A DNA stretch of 64,000 nucleotides from Bettongia penicillata ogilbyi (taxonomy: Eukaryota > Chordata > Mammalia > Diprotodontia > Potoroidae). The stretch lies in NCBI GenBank assembly GCA_023548195.1, contig JAJHZJ010000532.1:2429725-2493724 (forward strand), in the 5' to 3' direction. A program made the position numbers and the translations under genes. Below, piece after piece: positions 22,446 to 34,600 of the stretch. The notes beneath the pieces are model-generated. The model was not told the DNA's origin, searched no databases, and saw only the letters and a program-made list of their open reading frames with translations. The stretch's first letter is position 1, and the number at the start of each line of letters is the position of its first letter.

Positions 22446-22864
22446 GACAGATTTTTTTTATACTAGAAAAGAACTGAAAACCAAGGGGGATAGCTGAACA
22501 AATTATATTACTGTATTAATACATAATTAAATGATGAATGGGACAATTTTCAAAAGTTGTGAACCAGCACAGAGGGAAATGAGAACTAGAACAATAAAAT
22601 AAACACTTTGAAAGACTTAGGACCAGCCATGAGTCCAGAGGAGCAGCGACAATGAAGCGAGATCCCCACCTCCCAACAGAAGTGCTAGACTCAAGATGCC
22701 GAGTGAGACACATGACTGGATGGAGCCAATGCAAGAATTTCTGACAAGCTTTTGTTGCTGCTGCTGCTGTTTCCTTTTCAATGGAAGAGGGTGGAATAAA
22801 ATACTTGTGTTATTTTGTTATTAAATTTAAGAAAGACAGCTCCAATTTCTGTTAAGATGTAGCA

Positions 22865-23060
22865 TTTACACAGGCTTGCAAAGCATTTTACATATATCTC
22901 ATTTTATCCTCACAACAACCCTGGGAGGTGGGTGCTATTACAAATGAGGCAAGCAGGTTAAGTGACTTCCCCAGAATCACAGAGCTAGTAAGTGAGAGAA
23001 GGCTTAAATCTTCTTGATTCCAAGACCAGCATTCTACCCACCAGGCAAGTGAGGGGCTGG
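22865..23060 (-). mobile_element. MIR-like SINE
   Basis: Antisense: ATATATCTCATTTTATCCTC, ACAACCCTGGGAGGTGGG, GTGACTTCCCCAGAATCA, then CAGCATTCTACCCACCAGG. Confidence 0.8.
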
Positions 23061-23104
23061 TATGTAGAAGATGGACCCAGAGGGCAGGACTGGGATCCAT
23101 CAAT

Positions 23105-23330
23105 CAATGATTTTTATTTAGGCTCTACTTTATGACAAACACCGGGGATAGCAATACTGAAATGAGACAATCCTTTTCCTCTGAGAGTTTACATTCTATC
23201 AATGGGTGCAAGTAACAGATAGCAAATATTCCTTTGCATAAGGAAAAATCTAATAAATTAGTTTCCCAGGAAGGCAGTAGATCCCATAAATGGAGTTTCA
23301 AATATAGACAATATGACAACTTGTCAGGAA
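23105..23330 (-). mobile_element. Eroded LINE/SINE 3' fragment
   Basis: Contains ACACCGGGGATAGCAATACT and GAGAGTTTACATTCTATCAA, a common mammalian repeat block, diverged. Family and orientation are uncertain. Confidence 0.45.
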
Positions 23331-23339
23331 TGATGTCAC

Positions 23340-24120
23340 AGGTACTCTATAGGGAGAAGTTGCGATTCCATTACATTTTCCACTAGTACCTAACATTTTA
23401 AGCCTTATTTAATATGTGTCTTGGCCCATGCTCACAAAGAACATAAGATTATAGCTGCCTGACAGCACTGTGGTAGACCCAGTGAGATAATACCAGAATC
23501 CCCTAGCCCATCTGTTGGATGTGGCTCTTATGCCAGCACTCAGTTTAGGGTTTGATACTGAGGCAAAATGAGGCACTGGAGTCATTGAACAGTTTGAAAA
23601 GGGAGGTTTACTTTGCCCTAACACAGCAGGGGTATACAACAAAGATACCGGGGCACTTAGTTATTCTGGATGCATGACCAAACGGAAATGTCTGATCACT
23701 GGAAGAGCATATAGTTAAAGACATGGTAACTTGCATGGTTTTCAGAAATTCACCAGGTCCAACGGGCCTAAACTGTGTGGGGTTAGAACTTTTTATGCTC
23801 TTAGGTGGCCAAGAAGTTGTGTTAGCAAAGCTGGGGCCAATCATGTCCAGGGGCACTTTTGCTAATCTACAATGCAGGGGCCTGGACCATGTTGTGGGCT
23901 ACAGAGAAAGAAGAAAAGTCTTATCATATCATTTCAGCAAGCAGGAAAGAGATGGTGAAATAAGTGGTCATTCACAAATAACAACTCACAATAGCCTGAC
24001 TGTTACGAATGAAAATTTCAGTGTCAGAGACTGAAAGAAACCAATTAGATGTGGATATAATAATAAATGCCAAAAGATATGCAGGCCCCCTGCTGGGTAC
24101 CCACCTGCTAGATTAAAACA
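23340..24120. other. Unassigned intergenic sequence
   Basis: No recognised gene. An old LTR is possible because it looks repeat-like, but I cannot identify ends. Confidence 0.3.
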
Positions 24121-24144
24121 TCATCACACAGCTATCTGGTGGGT

Positions 24145-24290
24145 TTAGAGTCAGATGAGTTCTAGTACTGCTACTTATTTTCTACATGAAATTATACAAG
24201 TTGTTTAATTTCTCTAGGCCTCAGATCCCTCATTTGAAAAAGAAGGGGTTAACTAGATTATCTCTAAATCTATGAACTTTGTGACCACCC
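24145..24290 (+). mobile_element. MIR-like SINE
   Basis: GAAATTATACAAGTTGTTTA then CTAGGCCTCAGATCCCTC, followed by a GGTTAACTAGATTATCTC extension typical of sense MIR. Confidence 0.65.
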
Positions 24291-24299
24291 CAGCCAAAA

Positions 24300-25695
24300 G
24301 GTAAATATTAGCTCTCCGGCATGTTCTTCTAAGGAATATTATCAATCCTTTCCAAACTAAAAAGTTAATCAATAGAAACTGAGGCCCAGAGAAGGCCTAG
24401 CTGAGTTGCTATGTAAGTTCAGTATATTTGAAGGTCAGCGATGAAAAATAAATGATCTGTACTCATATACCAAAGTTAGAAAACAGAAAAGTTACTTATT
24501 AAGTATCAGATATCTTTTATTGTCCCAAATTTTAATACCTGCCCATAGGATGTATATAATGTACCCATATAAAAGAACAAAGGGCCACCATTCAAAATGG
24601 TGCATTAAAAATAGACCAGTTTATCATTCTTGGTTTTAATGATCTAATGACTGGATAGAACCAAAGACTTGTCTTCATGAAGGAGAATTTTAAACGCTTG
24701 CAAATGTATAAATTTCTCTTCACCAGTTTGTTCCAGCAACCAGGTGACTTTTAAATATTCTTAAAGACTGAAAACTTCTTATTTCCTTTGTCTTTAAGCT
24801 GTGTCTTTACCTTGTCCATAATCTGCTGCTCCATGGAACAATGTGGTGGCTGAAATTCTTCCGTATATCATCCATGCAAGTTCAGCCATGAAGACACAGT
24901 CTTGATGGGGCTGCTATGTCCTGCACATCAGAAACAAGACATTTTGAAGGACGACAAGCATGCTCCCTTTCTCTTGGCCACCTCTCCAAGGTTCTTTGTA
25001 TACCCAATCAGACAAAGAGGATTGATTCAAGTAATCTAGACCAAAGCTCTGCTATAAATTTGAGTCCAACCAGGCTCATTTCTTCCCATTGCTTCTATGC
25101 TTTGTGGTCCAAAAGGGCCAGTTTCAGAACCCATCGTAGTATCTGGGAGAGATCTGGGAGACCTTCTAGTCCAGATCTTTTTGGAGGACAGACTCCTATA
25201 AGTAAATGACTGCAATGCCACCTCCGTGTAAAGCTATGAACTCCAACTCACTTCTGTTTGGTTGGAGAGGCCACCATTCTCCTGATGCATATGACCAGAG
25301 CTACCCCTTTCAACTTCCTAGTGCTCTTGTATAATTGGGCTAATATAGGGGGAGAGTGGGGAAATGCTGAATCAGGAAATGGGAAGGCTGACTTCAAGCT
25401 GAGAAATGTAGACTTGGAGCAAAAAGACTGAGAGTGGAATAGGCAATAGAGAGAGTTAGTTACGAAAACAGTTCAAGGTCTAAGTGGCCTATGCAGACAC
25501 TGGAGAAAAGAGAATTTAAACAATAAAAAATTCTTCAAAATCTGCATGGATCCACGGTCTCTTTGGGGCAGTCATGTTCTCTACCAGGGCAGACTGCAAA
25601 CAATTCAAGCTTTCTCATCTTGTACAATGAGATCCATTATCGTTTGGAAGGGATTGTACATCTACAGAGTAAAGAAGAGGAGGAGGAGGAAGAGA
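24300..25695. other. Unassigned intergenic sequence
   Basis: No gene or confident repeat. Confidence 0.35.
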
Positions 25696-25699
25696 AAAA

Positions 25700-25870
25700 T
25701 GGCAGCATTCCCCCAGCAGACATTATGAGGGTGGTGTCTTGACTTGAGAGTGATTGAGTTTAAGTGCAGAGCTGGGCAAAGTCATCTGCCCCACTCTCTC
25801 CTCCAGAGTCTTCAGAGTCAGTGGCAAGACAAGATGGCTGTCAATGGCCCGACAATTTCTGTGAAAGTGA
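25700..25870 (-). mobile_element. 3' half of an RTE-tailed SINE
   Basis: GAGGGTGGTGTCTTGACTTG then CCACTCTCTCCTCCAGAG and CAGAGTCAGTGGCAAGAC; reverse complement of the SINE 3' half at 12.4 kb. Confidence 0.7.
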
Positions 25871-26064
25871 CAAAGCAAATTTTGATGGCCCTCTCTCCTT
25901 TAAGTACTTCCCCCTACCTGTTTGATCATGCCTGAAATTCTTCCATGGTTGGGCTTTTCATTCTATAATTAGAGATAAAGCTTAGAATATAAATACCTTT
26001 GGGAAAGATCACACAATAACTTAAATTCAAACTTTATCAGCCAACTAGTAAGATGCTATGGAGG

Positions 26065-26310
26065 GTAGCTAAGTGATCTAGCGGATAGCGTGCCAGGCCT
26101 GGAGTCAGGAAGACTCATCTTCTCAGGTGTAAATCTGGCCTCAGACACTTACGAGGTGCATGACCCTGTGCAAGTCACTTAATCCTTTCTGCCTCAGTTT
26201 CCTAATCTGTAAAATGAGCTGGAGAAGGAAATGGCAAACTAGTATCCTGGCCAAGAAAATTCTAAATGGAATCATAAAGAGTCAAGACACAACTGAAACG
26301 ACTGAACAAA
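26065..26310 (+). mobile_element. CORE-type SINE
   Basis: GGTAGCTAAGTGATCTAGCG head, GGAGTCAGGAAGACTCATCT, CAGTTTCCTAATCTGTAAAA, ending with GACTGAACAA. Confidence 0.9.
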
Positions 26311-26329
26311 GGAAGCCCTGGATGATGGC

Positions 26330-27790
26330 AGTTACTATATGGTGAACATCCATAGAGAAAAATGACCAAATAGACTAAAATAGACAGGCCTCAAACGGAA
26401 TAAGATGAATTCTGATGAATCTTAAATTTTATACCCAGAAGCAGATATATTGCCTGTGATATCATGTGCCTGGGTACATACATGTCTGTCCCAAAGCACT
26501 GAAAGTAAGGGTCAATAGGACTATTGCCAAGATTCTTCCTTTTTTTCTAGAATTCTTTGGCCATTGCTAAAACTGTCCTGGGGGGAGGGCACAGGAGAAG
26601 TGGAGAGAGGGTCTGGTAAGGATGGATGTCTTTACTGAAGATAGCTAGATACCATAAAACATCCATATACCTACTCATCCAGTATTTATATTGAACAGTC
26701 AGTTTGTTCCTTCTCTTAGGCCACATCTTACCAGCTGTTCATCTTACAGATTGGATCAGAGGCCACACTTTGGAGATTTTAACCCTTTCACCTAATCCCA
26801 CCTATTAGAATATAAGTTCCTCGATGAAAGGCATTGTCTTTGCTTTTATATTTGTATCAATACTTAACATCTAGTAAGCCCGTTCATTTATTATTTTTAA
26901 AAAAATCTCCCAACCAACTTGCTCCTGTGCCAGAATTTCATGCTTACAGTCATAACTTTGGTTAAGAAATTGAAGGCTCTCATTAAAATAGAAATATATT
27001 CCATGGGAAGGTGATACCTGCTAACAGGTGTGTGTAATATAGCTGGCGGGGAGGGGAGGTAGCACTGAGAGAAAGCACGGCTGAGCTTTGCCTAAAACAG
27101 AGGAATATGAACATGGGGCATTTACCAATCAGAACAAGGTGAAAATCCCAGAGATGAGGCTGCCCATTATATGTGTAGTTTCCTTCCTTTCACTTATTTT
27201 TCAATATTCTATCAAACTAAGTTGGGGTTAGTAAGCAGGATTTTAATATCAATATTGCTAAATTAAGTATTGCTACCATATGTTGTTGAACAGCTTTCTT
27301 CTTGTATACATGGAAATGAAAAATAGCCTACTCTGATTTTCAACTTGTACTTAAGAGATGTTCTTTCATTCCTTCTAAGACAGTCTTACTCGGTTGTGAA
27401 ACAAGAACTTAGTACAGAGTTATTTAGGAGTCACTCTAGAACTGACCTCTTGAATTGCATGTTGTCCATTGCCAGATGTAATATTTGAGATTGCAAGGAA
27501 TGTTTGAGTATGATAGTACAAGGTCAGTCGTGGGGGTAAATATAGTTTTATTGTTTATGCAGCCAGTTGACACTTCTACAAAGATTTTACTTGGTCTCTA
27601 TTGCAAAAGCTATTATTAGCTACTATTAATATAACCGATAGCTATGTACCATGTTGGTATGTGCCCTATTGGCAACCAACTCTGTTGATCGCCTCAACCA
27701 ACACTGCTATCTGTAAAGAAGTTGAGGGAGAAGGCAACAGCTGCTGGATGTGACATATGTATCAAGAAAGACAATGGAAAGGATATGTCC
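26330..27790. other. Unassigned intergenic sequence with one L2 fragment
   Basis: An L2-like 3' end lies at about 26808-26885 (AATATAAGTTCCTCGATGAA, ACTTAACATCTAGTAAGC). The rest shows no gene or confident repeat. Confidence 0.4.
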
Positions 27791-27792
27791 AA

Positions 27793-27950
27793 GGGTAGCT
27801 AGGTGGCACAGTGAATAGAGCACTGACCCTGGAGGACTTGAGTTCAAATCTAGTCTTAAACACTTGACATTTACTAGCTGTGTGACCTTGGGCAAGTCAC
27901 TTAACCCCAGTTGACTTGCCTTCTCCTCTCTAACCCGCTCCCTAAAAAGG
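27793..27950 (+). mobile_element. SINE fragment
   Basis: Head GGTAGCTAGGTGGCACAGTG and middle GTGTGACCTTGGGCAAGTCA; the 3' part is missing. Confidence 0.88.
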
Positions 27951-28432
27951 AGATGCTTGAACTCAGCCTTGAGGGAAACAGGATTCAATCCATGAACTGT
28001 CATAGGCAGTGCAAAAGCATTGAGAGAGGAAATGGAGGTTCGTGTGTGTAACCCCAAGAAGCCTAGTCTCCCTGGACCCTAAGACTGTGAGGAGAGCAAT
28101 GTATAATAAAAATTATATAATAAAAGCCCATATAGAAATTTAGGGGCATGACGGTGAAGTGAGAGATTGTGACGAAAGAATGAAACCTCAGAAAACAGTT
28201 CAGGTGAATGGCAGCTATTAGTCTGGAGGGCTTGGTAACGTGTTTGATGGCTTCCTGCCTTGGGCAATGTTGATTATTGCAGCCCAGGGATTTTGCGGTA
28301 CCCCCTGCTTGGATCTCTCCAAAATATTGTGAGCCCAGCGTTCACTAAACAAGCTTAACCCTCGGTCTAATTAAGGAGACTGGGGGGCGTGTTCCTCCTC
28401 CCACCGTTGGTGTTGGACAGGGGCGATCCCAC

Positions 28433-28500
28433 CCCATTGGAAAGTGACCCAGCCCACCCACAAGAAAGGTATAAGGACGCAGGTCAGTTGGGGGACTCTG
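28433..28500 (+). promoter_or_regulatory. BHMT core promoter: inverted CCAAT and TATA-like box
   Basis: A TATA-like hexamer TATAAG lies at 28470-28475, about 100 bp before the start codon. An inverted CCAAT box (ATTGG, 28436-28440) lies 30 bp before it. Normal TATA spacing puts the transcription start near 28500 and gives a 5' UTR of about 70 nt. Inferred from spacing only. Confidence 0.55.
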
Positions 28501-28570
28501 CTATTTCCGCTACCAGGATCGCAGCAACTGCCCCCACCCAGGTCCAGAGAAAAGCCAGCGTACCTGAGAG

Positions 28571-28603
28571 ATGGTGCCCACCGGAGGCAAAAAGGTGAAG
28601 AAG
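28571..28603 (+). CDS. BHMT: BHMT exon 1 (coding part)
   Basis: Codons 1-11, [11 protein letters not shown], followed by a GTGAGT donor; phase 0. It is too short to stand out alone and was placed by matching the conserved N-terminus. Confidence 0.95.
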
Positions 28604-31600
28604 GTGAGTGCCGCGGTGCCAACGCGCTCCATCTCTCCGTCCGTTCATCTCTCCATCTGTCCATCTCTCCATCTGTCTGATTTTGCCTTCCCTCTCGCTC
28701 CCACAGGGTCCCCACCAGATCTGTCTCTCTGGCTTTGGGCTCTAGGTGCCCCATACTCAGCTACTACCCCTTAACATCCCCCCCATTCCCATGTCCTCGG
28801 CTCTTGAGGCTTCGAAATCTTTCTAAAAGTCCGGGGAAAAGGGGGTGGGAGGGAGCGATGTGGCAAGAGGGGCTGTATGGTGGCTCCTTGAGGGCAGCGG
28901 GATGTGCTCGCTTCTGGTCGGTCTCCAGGCTTTGCTCCGGGACACAGAGCAGGGAAGAAAGTAGGTCTCGGGTTGTTGATTCGAGGAGAGCCAGAGAGGT
29001 AAAGTATTGGTGGCTGATGCGGGGAGAAACCAGAGGTGTGGGGCTAGCGTGAGGGAGGGGGAGGGGGACGGGCGTGGTGTACATAGATCCTCCTCTAAGG
29101 TGGGCGAAATGTCCCACCGAAACTTTCTCCAGCTGGTCTCTAAGGCAGATGGGGTCAGGATCGAAGTGCGGGAGCTGGTTCCGTCCAGCCTGCTGAAGAG
29201 ACCTCGTCTCAGTAGCGAGAAAAGAAAGAAAGAGCAGTTCCCCAGAGGGCAGTCTCTTAAAGAAAGGGTTTCCCTTCTCGGATCTTCCGTTTTCTGCCTG
29301 TAAAACCAACGGGCAGAGCAGAAGGCCCCCGGGGCTCCACCCGCGCTGATGTTCCACGTACTTTTTAAGTCCAGCAAGGTCCGAAGTTCGATTTCCCGGT
29401 CTTCCTATTCAGACTGGCTACGGGGCCAGTCAGAGAGCTGCTATGCCAGGCAGGGGTGTTTCGCGGGAAGCTGAAGGGCATTGCCGCGCAGCTACGGGCA
29501 CCCCACGACTTCCTTCCATCCGCCTCGTGCCTGTTCCCAAGGCACACCTATTTCTAGGGAGCGATGATAGGGGAGCGAGGGAAGGATAATAATTTCTTAA
29601 TCAGAAGATACTTGCCTTAAAAGTCGTATACATGTGTAGCTACATTTTTCCAGCAGTCTAGGTCCCACTTTACAAAAATAATACATAGAAAGGAAGTACA
29701 TGTGGAAATGGCTTTCAGGAAATTTGATAAAACTCCACTTTGTTCCCTCCCCCCCCCTTTATTTTTAGGGAATTCTCCAGCGTTTGGATGCTGGAGAGAT
29801 TGTCATTGGAGACGGGGGGTTTGTCTTTGCCCTTGAGAAAAGAGGGTATGTGAAAGCCGGGCCCTGGACTCCAGAAGCTGCAGCTGAACACCCAGAAGCA
29901 GGTCATTTATGGCAATGGCTATATGATGTTATATGTCTTTACCGTTAAGATTCTATCCTGTGTAGAACACGCTTCCCTTGCTAAGAGCTAAGCAAGCCTT
30001 TTTTTTCCTTGACCATTAAAAGGGAGGGGAGATATCTGCCATGCATCATAGTGTACTGGATACTGTGGAAAGACAATCCAGTGGATCCCTCTCTTCCCCA
30101 GCCTCTCTGGAAATGTCCAGATTGGATGGGAAAAGAGGCGCCTGGGTCTTTTCTGCTCAGTTTCTTCTAGAGAGGTCTGGACTTGGAGTCAAAGAAGACC
30201 TGAGTTCTGAACCCAGACTCTAGCTGTGTGACCTAGGACAAGTTACTTAAGTTCTGCTTACCTTAGGTTCCTCATGTGTAAAACAGGGATGTTAGCACCA
30301 ACCTCCCAGAGTTCTTTTGAGGACCAAATGATAATAGTTGTAAAATGCTTTGCAAAGTATAAACTGCAATAAAGTGATTATTATTATTCAAAGGATTTAG
30401 TAGCTTAGAGAAGAGGAGGGCAGGAGTGGCCAAGGAAAAATGAAGAAATTCTAAAGCAACAATGAAACAACTGAGGTTTTTAACTAATTAATACTTCTTA
30501 ATTTTTTAAACTAATTAACACCACTTCTAAACTAATTAACACTTGTTAGTTAATGGAAGGATTTTCCCTCTTGTTTGGTCACCTGTAAATTCCCACTTTT
30601 ATCCAACTGACTTTATTCAAGGGAGCCAGAATGTCAAATAAAGCATTTTATATTTGCTCCTGAGGGCAATAGGGAGCCAATGGAGTTTATTGTGTAGGGG
30701 AGGTAAGATGACAGCATCTACACTTTAGGAAAATTGTGTTAGTGACTGCATGCAGGATTGACCGGAGTAGGGAGAAATTTGATTCAGGCAGATACACCAG
30801 CAAGCTGATGCACCAGCAAGCTATTGCAATAATTCAGTCAAGGGATGATAAGGGCATGCACTAGAGTGGGAGCAGTGTCAGAGGAGAGAAGGGGGAATAT
30901 ATCAGAGATATTTCAAAGGCAAAATCAAAAGGCCTTGGCAACAACTTGGATATGGGGAGTGAGAGATAGTGAGGAACCCAGGATGACTTCTAGGTTGGGA
31001 GCCTGAGGGACTGGGAGGATGGTATTGTCTTCTACAGTAATAAATAGGAAGATAGGAGAAGGGGAGGTATTAGGGTGGCAGACACTGAGTTCTGGTTTTT
31101 GAACATATTCGAGTTCAAGATGTCTGCTGGACATCCAACCTGAGACATTCGAAAGGCAATTGGAGATGCCCGACTGGAGATCAGTCATCAGATTTGGGCA
31201 GGAAAGGTGGATCTGGAGAACGTAAGCATAAAGATGGTCATTCAATCCATGGGAGCTGGTGAGATCACCCAGTAAAGCAGCAGAGAGGGAGAAGAGGAGG
31301 CCCAGGACAGAACTCTGAGGGACACTTATGGTTAGGGGATGTGATCTAAAAGTGGATCAACAAAGGAAACTGAGGAGTGACCAGATGGGTGGGAAGAGGA
31401 GAGATTCATCTCCAGAAAGCCCAGAGAGAAAAGAATATCAATGAAGAAAGAGTGAGCAAGTGTCAAAGACGGCAGATGTCAAAGAGAATGGAGATTGAGG
31501 AAAGACCATTGGATCTGGCAACTAAGAGAGCCTTAGTGACTTTGGAGGGGGCAGTTTCAGTGGAATGATAAGGTTGGAAGTAAGGCTGGAAGGGGTAAGA

Positions 31601-34600
31601 AGAGAGTGAGAGAGGAGATAGTGGAGATACCTTTTGTAGATGAACTTCTGGAGGAGTTTTCTACAAAGGGCAGAAGAGAAATAAAACTGTAGTGGGGATG
31701 GAAGGATCAAGAATGAGGCAGACATGGGCAGGTTTGGAGGCAGTAGAGAGAAAGCCAGTAGAGAAGAGAGAAATAGAAAAGAGATGAGTGAGCAGGGATG
31801 ACAATCTGTTGGAGGGGACAGATGGAAAAAGATCTCTTGAATAAGTAGAGAAGTTAGCCTTGGTAAGGAGTAAGGCCTTTCCTCATCATATGAAAGAGGG
31901 GTAAAGAAGGAAAAGATGGTAGAAGTCATCTGAGTGATAGCAAATGAGGAAGGAGAGAGGAGTTCATAGTGAATGGCCACAATTTTTCCTATAAAATGTA
32001 AGACCAAGTTCTCAACTGAGATGGGGGGAGGGGAGGAGAAGCCATGGGAGGTTTGAGGAAGGATGAAAAGGTTTGCTGGAGCAGCTGTGGAGAGTAGGAT
32101 AGTGAGTTGATAAGGGAGGTATAATAGTAATAGAGAGTTAGTGGGAGTGGGAGGGAGGCATCACAGGAAGACTGTTTAGCAACAGTGCGGACCCAGCCAA
32201 GGCTGTGGAACAGAAATCTGTAGTGGACCCAATCAGAATGGCTGCATGTTTTCTTCTTGGTTCAGCAGCATGTGAATAGACACAAAGACATTGAATGGTG
32301 GGAGTAATCCAAAGCTGAGGCTTAGCTGGGTTTAACTGGTGATATAAGGGAGAGCAAGGAATTCGAGAGAGGAAAATAGTGTAGAGTTGGATCGTTTCCC
32401 TAGGGGGTCAAGATGGGGAGAAGAGTGACTATTGCAGGGGAAATGGTTTGGAAAAGAACTGAGGGGTCAAAGGAGTAGAATTCATGGTGAGGGTGCAGAC
32501 TAGGATGACCTAAGGGAGGGAAGGCAGAGGGAGAAGTGAGGGCCAGTAGATGATATTGCTGTACAGGCAATGAATCCTGGTTAAGAAATATCTGTTCAAA
32601 CAAGCGCTTCTCACACATTAGCATACTCTTACTTACTGAGCAAAATGCAAGAGTCCTGTTAAAACCAAGATGGAGTTCCTTTGGCTCAAAGTAAACTCCG
32701 TTTCAGTTATGAATACATGTAAATGGAGATTATTTCAGTTCTTTAGCATCTGCTCTTTGGCTGCATTTGAGATTCTCTTTTCTGTGACTTAATAACAAAT
32801 AGGGGTTTTGACAATCCATAGATTTAGTCAACATTCTGCTAAAATATAAAGTGGTGCACATTCCACTACACCATCATTTAGTCCTGCATTCTGTTGCCAG
32901 TAATAGATAACTACATGCACAAGGAGATGGGCAAGACTTATAGGTGCATTGCAATATGGCATTCTCCTTGGGATTCACATTGTTTTTAATGTCAAGTGAT
33001 CATAGGATAAGGCATGTTTTATCATCTTAAAACAAATTTGCTGATTCTGTTCATTTTCACAGGGCTTGCCTTTGTAGATTCAGTGGCTTCAGTAGTATTT
33101 TAGAAGAATAGTAATGAATTTATTTTAAATAAAATTATTATCAATAAAAAATTTTATTAAAATAATTATTTTAGAGTAATGATAAAAATGTAGAGTAATA
33201 AAACCCTCAGAAATGGGAAAGAGGTTGGTTGGTTTTTCACCTTATTGTTGGATATTGATCTCACGCAGTAATTATTAGTAATTATTAGTAATAATGTTTC
33301 CTGAACTAATTATGCACCAGATGAAACATTTGCATTTCCCTCTGTTCATTCCTGAATTCTTAAAAATCACAAACTCTCGTTTTTGTTCTTATCCTGTGGG
33401 AAAGGGTAAATACTATGGAATCTCTCACCTCTGTCATTCCATATGCAAATCATAAAGCTGAAGGGTATTAGCTCTCGAATGTAAGGCTACCATTAAAAGA
33501 TATTTTTAAAGAGTGAGGCAGTCTTGTGTTTTTGGTATTTTAGAACATGTCCTTTTTTCCAAGATGTAAAGGTTCTTGTCCAGCAGCAGGACAGGAAGAC
33601 TATTTTTCATAGGTTTTCCCCATTGTCCCACCGTCACTGCTCCTGTTCATGGTCATGTATACACACCTACCATCCACATAAATACTTGTAGCTTGCACTA
33701 ATCGTGTGCCGTTTTTAAACCAGTGCCAACAACCTTGTGGAATATCTGTCTGGCACTTTAGCATTTGGGATAGAACTCTAAGAGCTTTCTGATTTTTTAA
33801 GGGAAGCTAAACATGAAAAGGTTGCCCTCAGACTTTAATGGTGCAACAGGATTTTAGAGTTAGTGCTTCCACAGTCCTGTGATAAAGAAATAAAGACTAG
33901 TAGGACTAGAAAAGACTTGGGGAGACCAGGAGACCTCCTTCTCTTTCCAAGTATTCCAAAAGTTGAGTTTTTATTTCTACTGGAAATAGAAAGGTACAGG
34001 TTAACTGTACCTTGGAATCAGGTGAACTAGGTTCTATAAAACTGTTACATGTTATGCTCTTGTTCAGTCATTTTTCAATCGTGTCTGACTCCTCTGGGAT
34101 CTCATTTGAGGTTTTCTTGGCAAAGATTGTGGAATGGCTTGCCATTTCCATCTCCAGTTCATTTGACAGATGACGAAACTAAGGCAAACAGATTTAAGTG
34201 ACTTGTCCAGTGGCACACAGTAAGTATCCAAGGCCAGATTTGAACTCAAGATGAATCTTCCTGACTCCAAGACTGGCCCTCTCCCTTCTGTTTTCTCATT
34301 CGTAAAAGAGGGAGAATGTCACCTATAATAATAACCTCATAAGTTGTGGAACTCAAATGAAATATGTGGAAATCACTATAAACTACAAATGCTAAAAAAT
34401 GTCAGAGATTCTATTCGGTGTTGCTGGCACATTATCTGTGCCTCAAGTCATAGGTGACTAAGTGATGAGTGAACAGTTATTGAAAATGATTACACTTCAT
34501 TTCCATTTACAGTGCGACAGCTTCATCGGGAATTCCTTCGAGCAGGCTCAAATGTCATGCAGACCTTCACCTTCTATGCTAGTGAGGACAAGCTGGAGAA

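Noticed and set aside
28371..29377. Several frames of 100-197 codons around BHMT exon 1 on both strands
   Set aside because: The region is GC-rich with few stops. They overlap the promoter and intron 1, contain no known domain and lack splice or start context.
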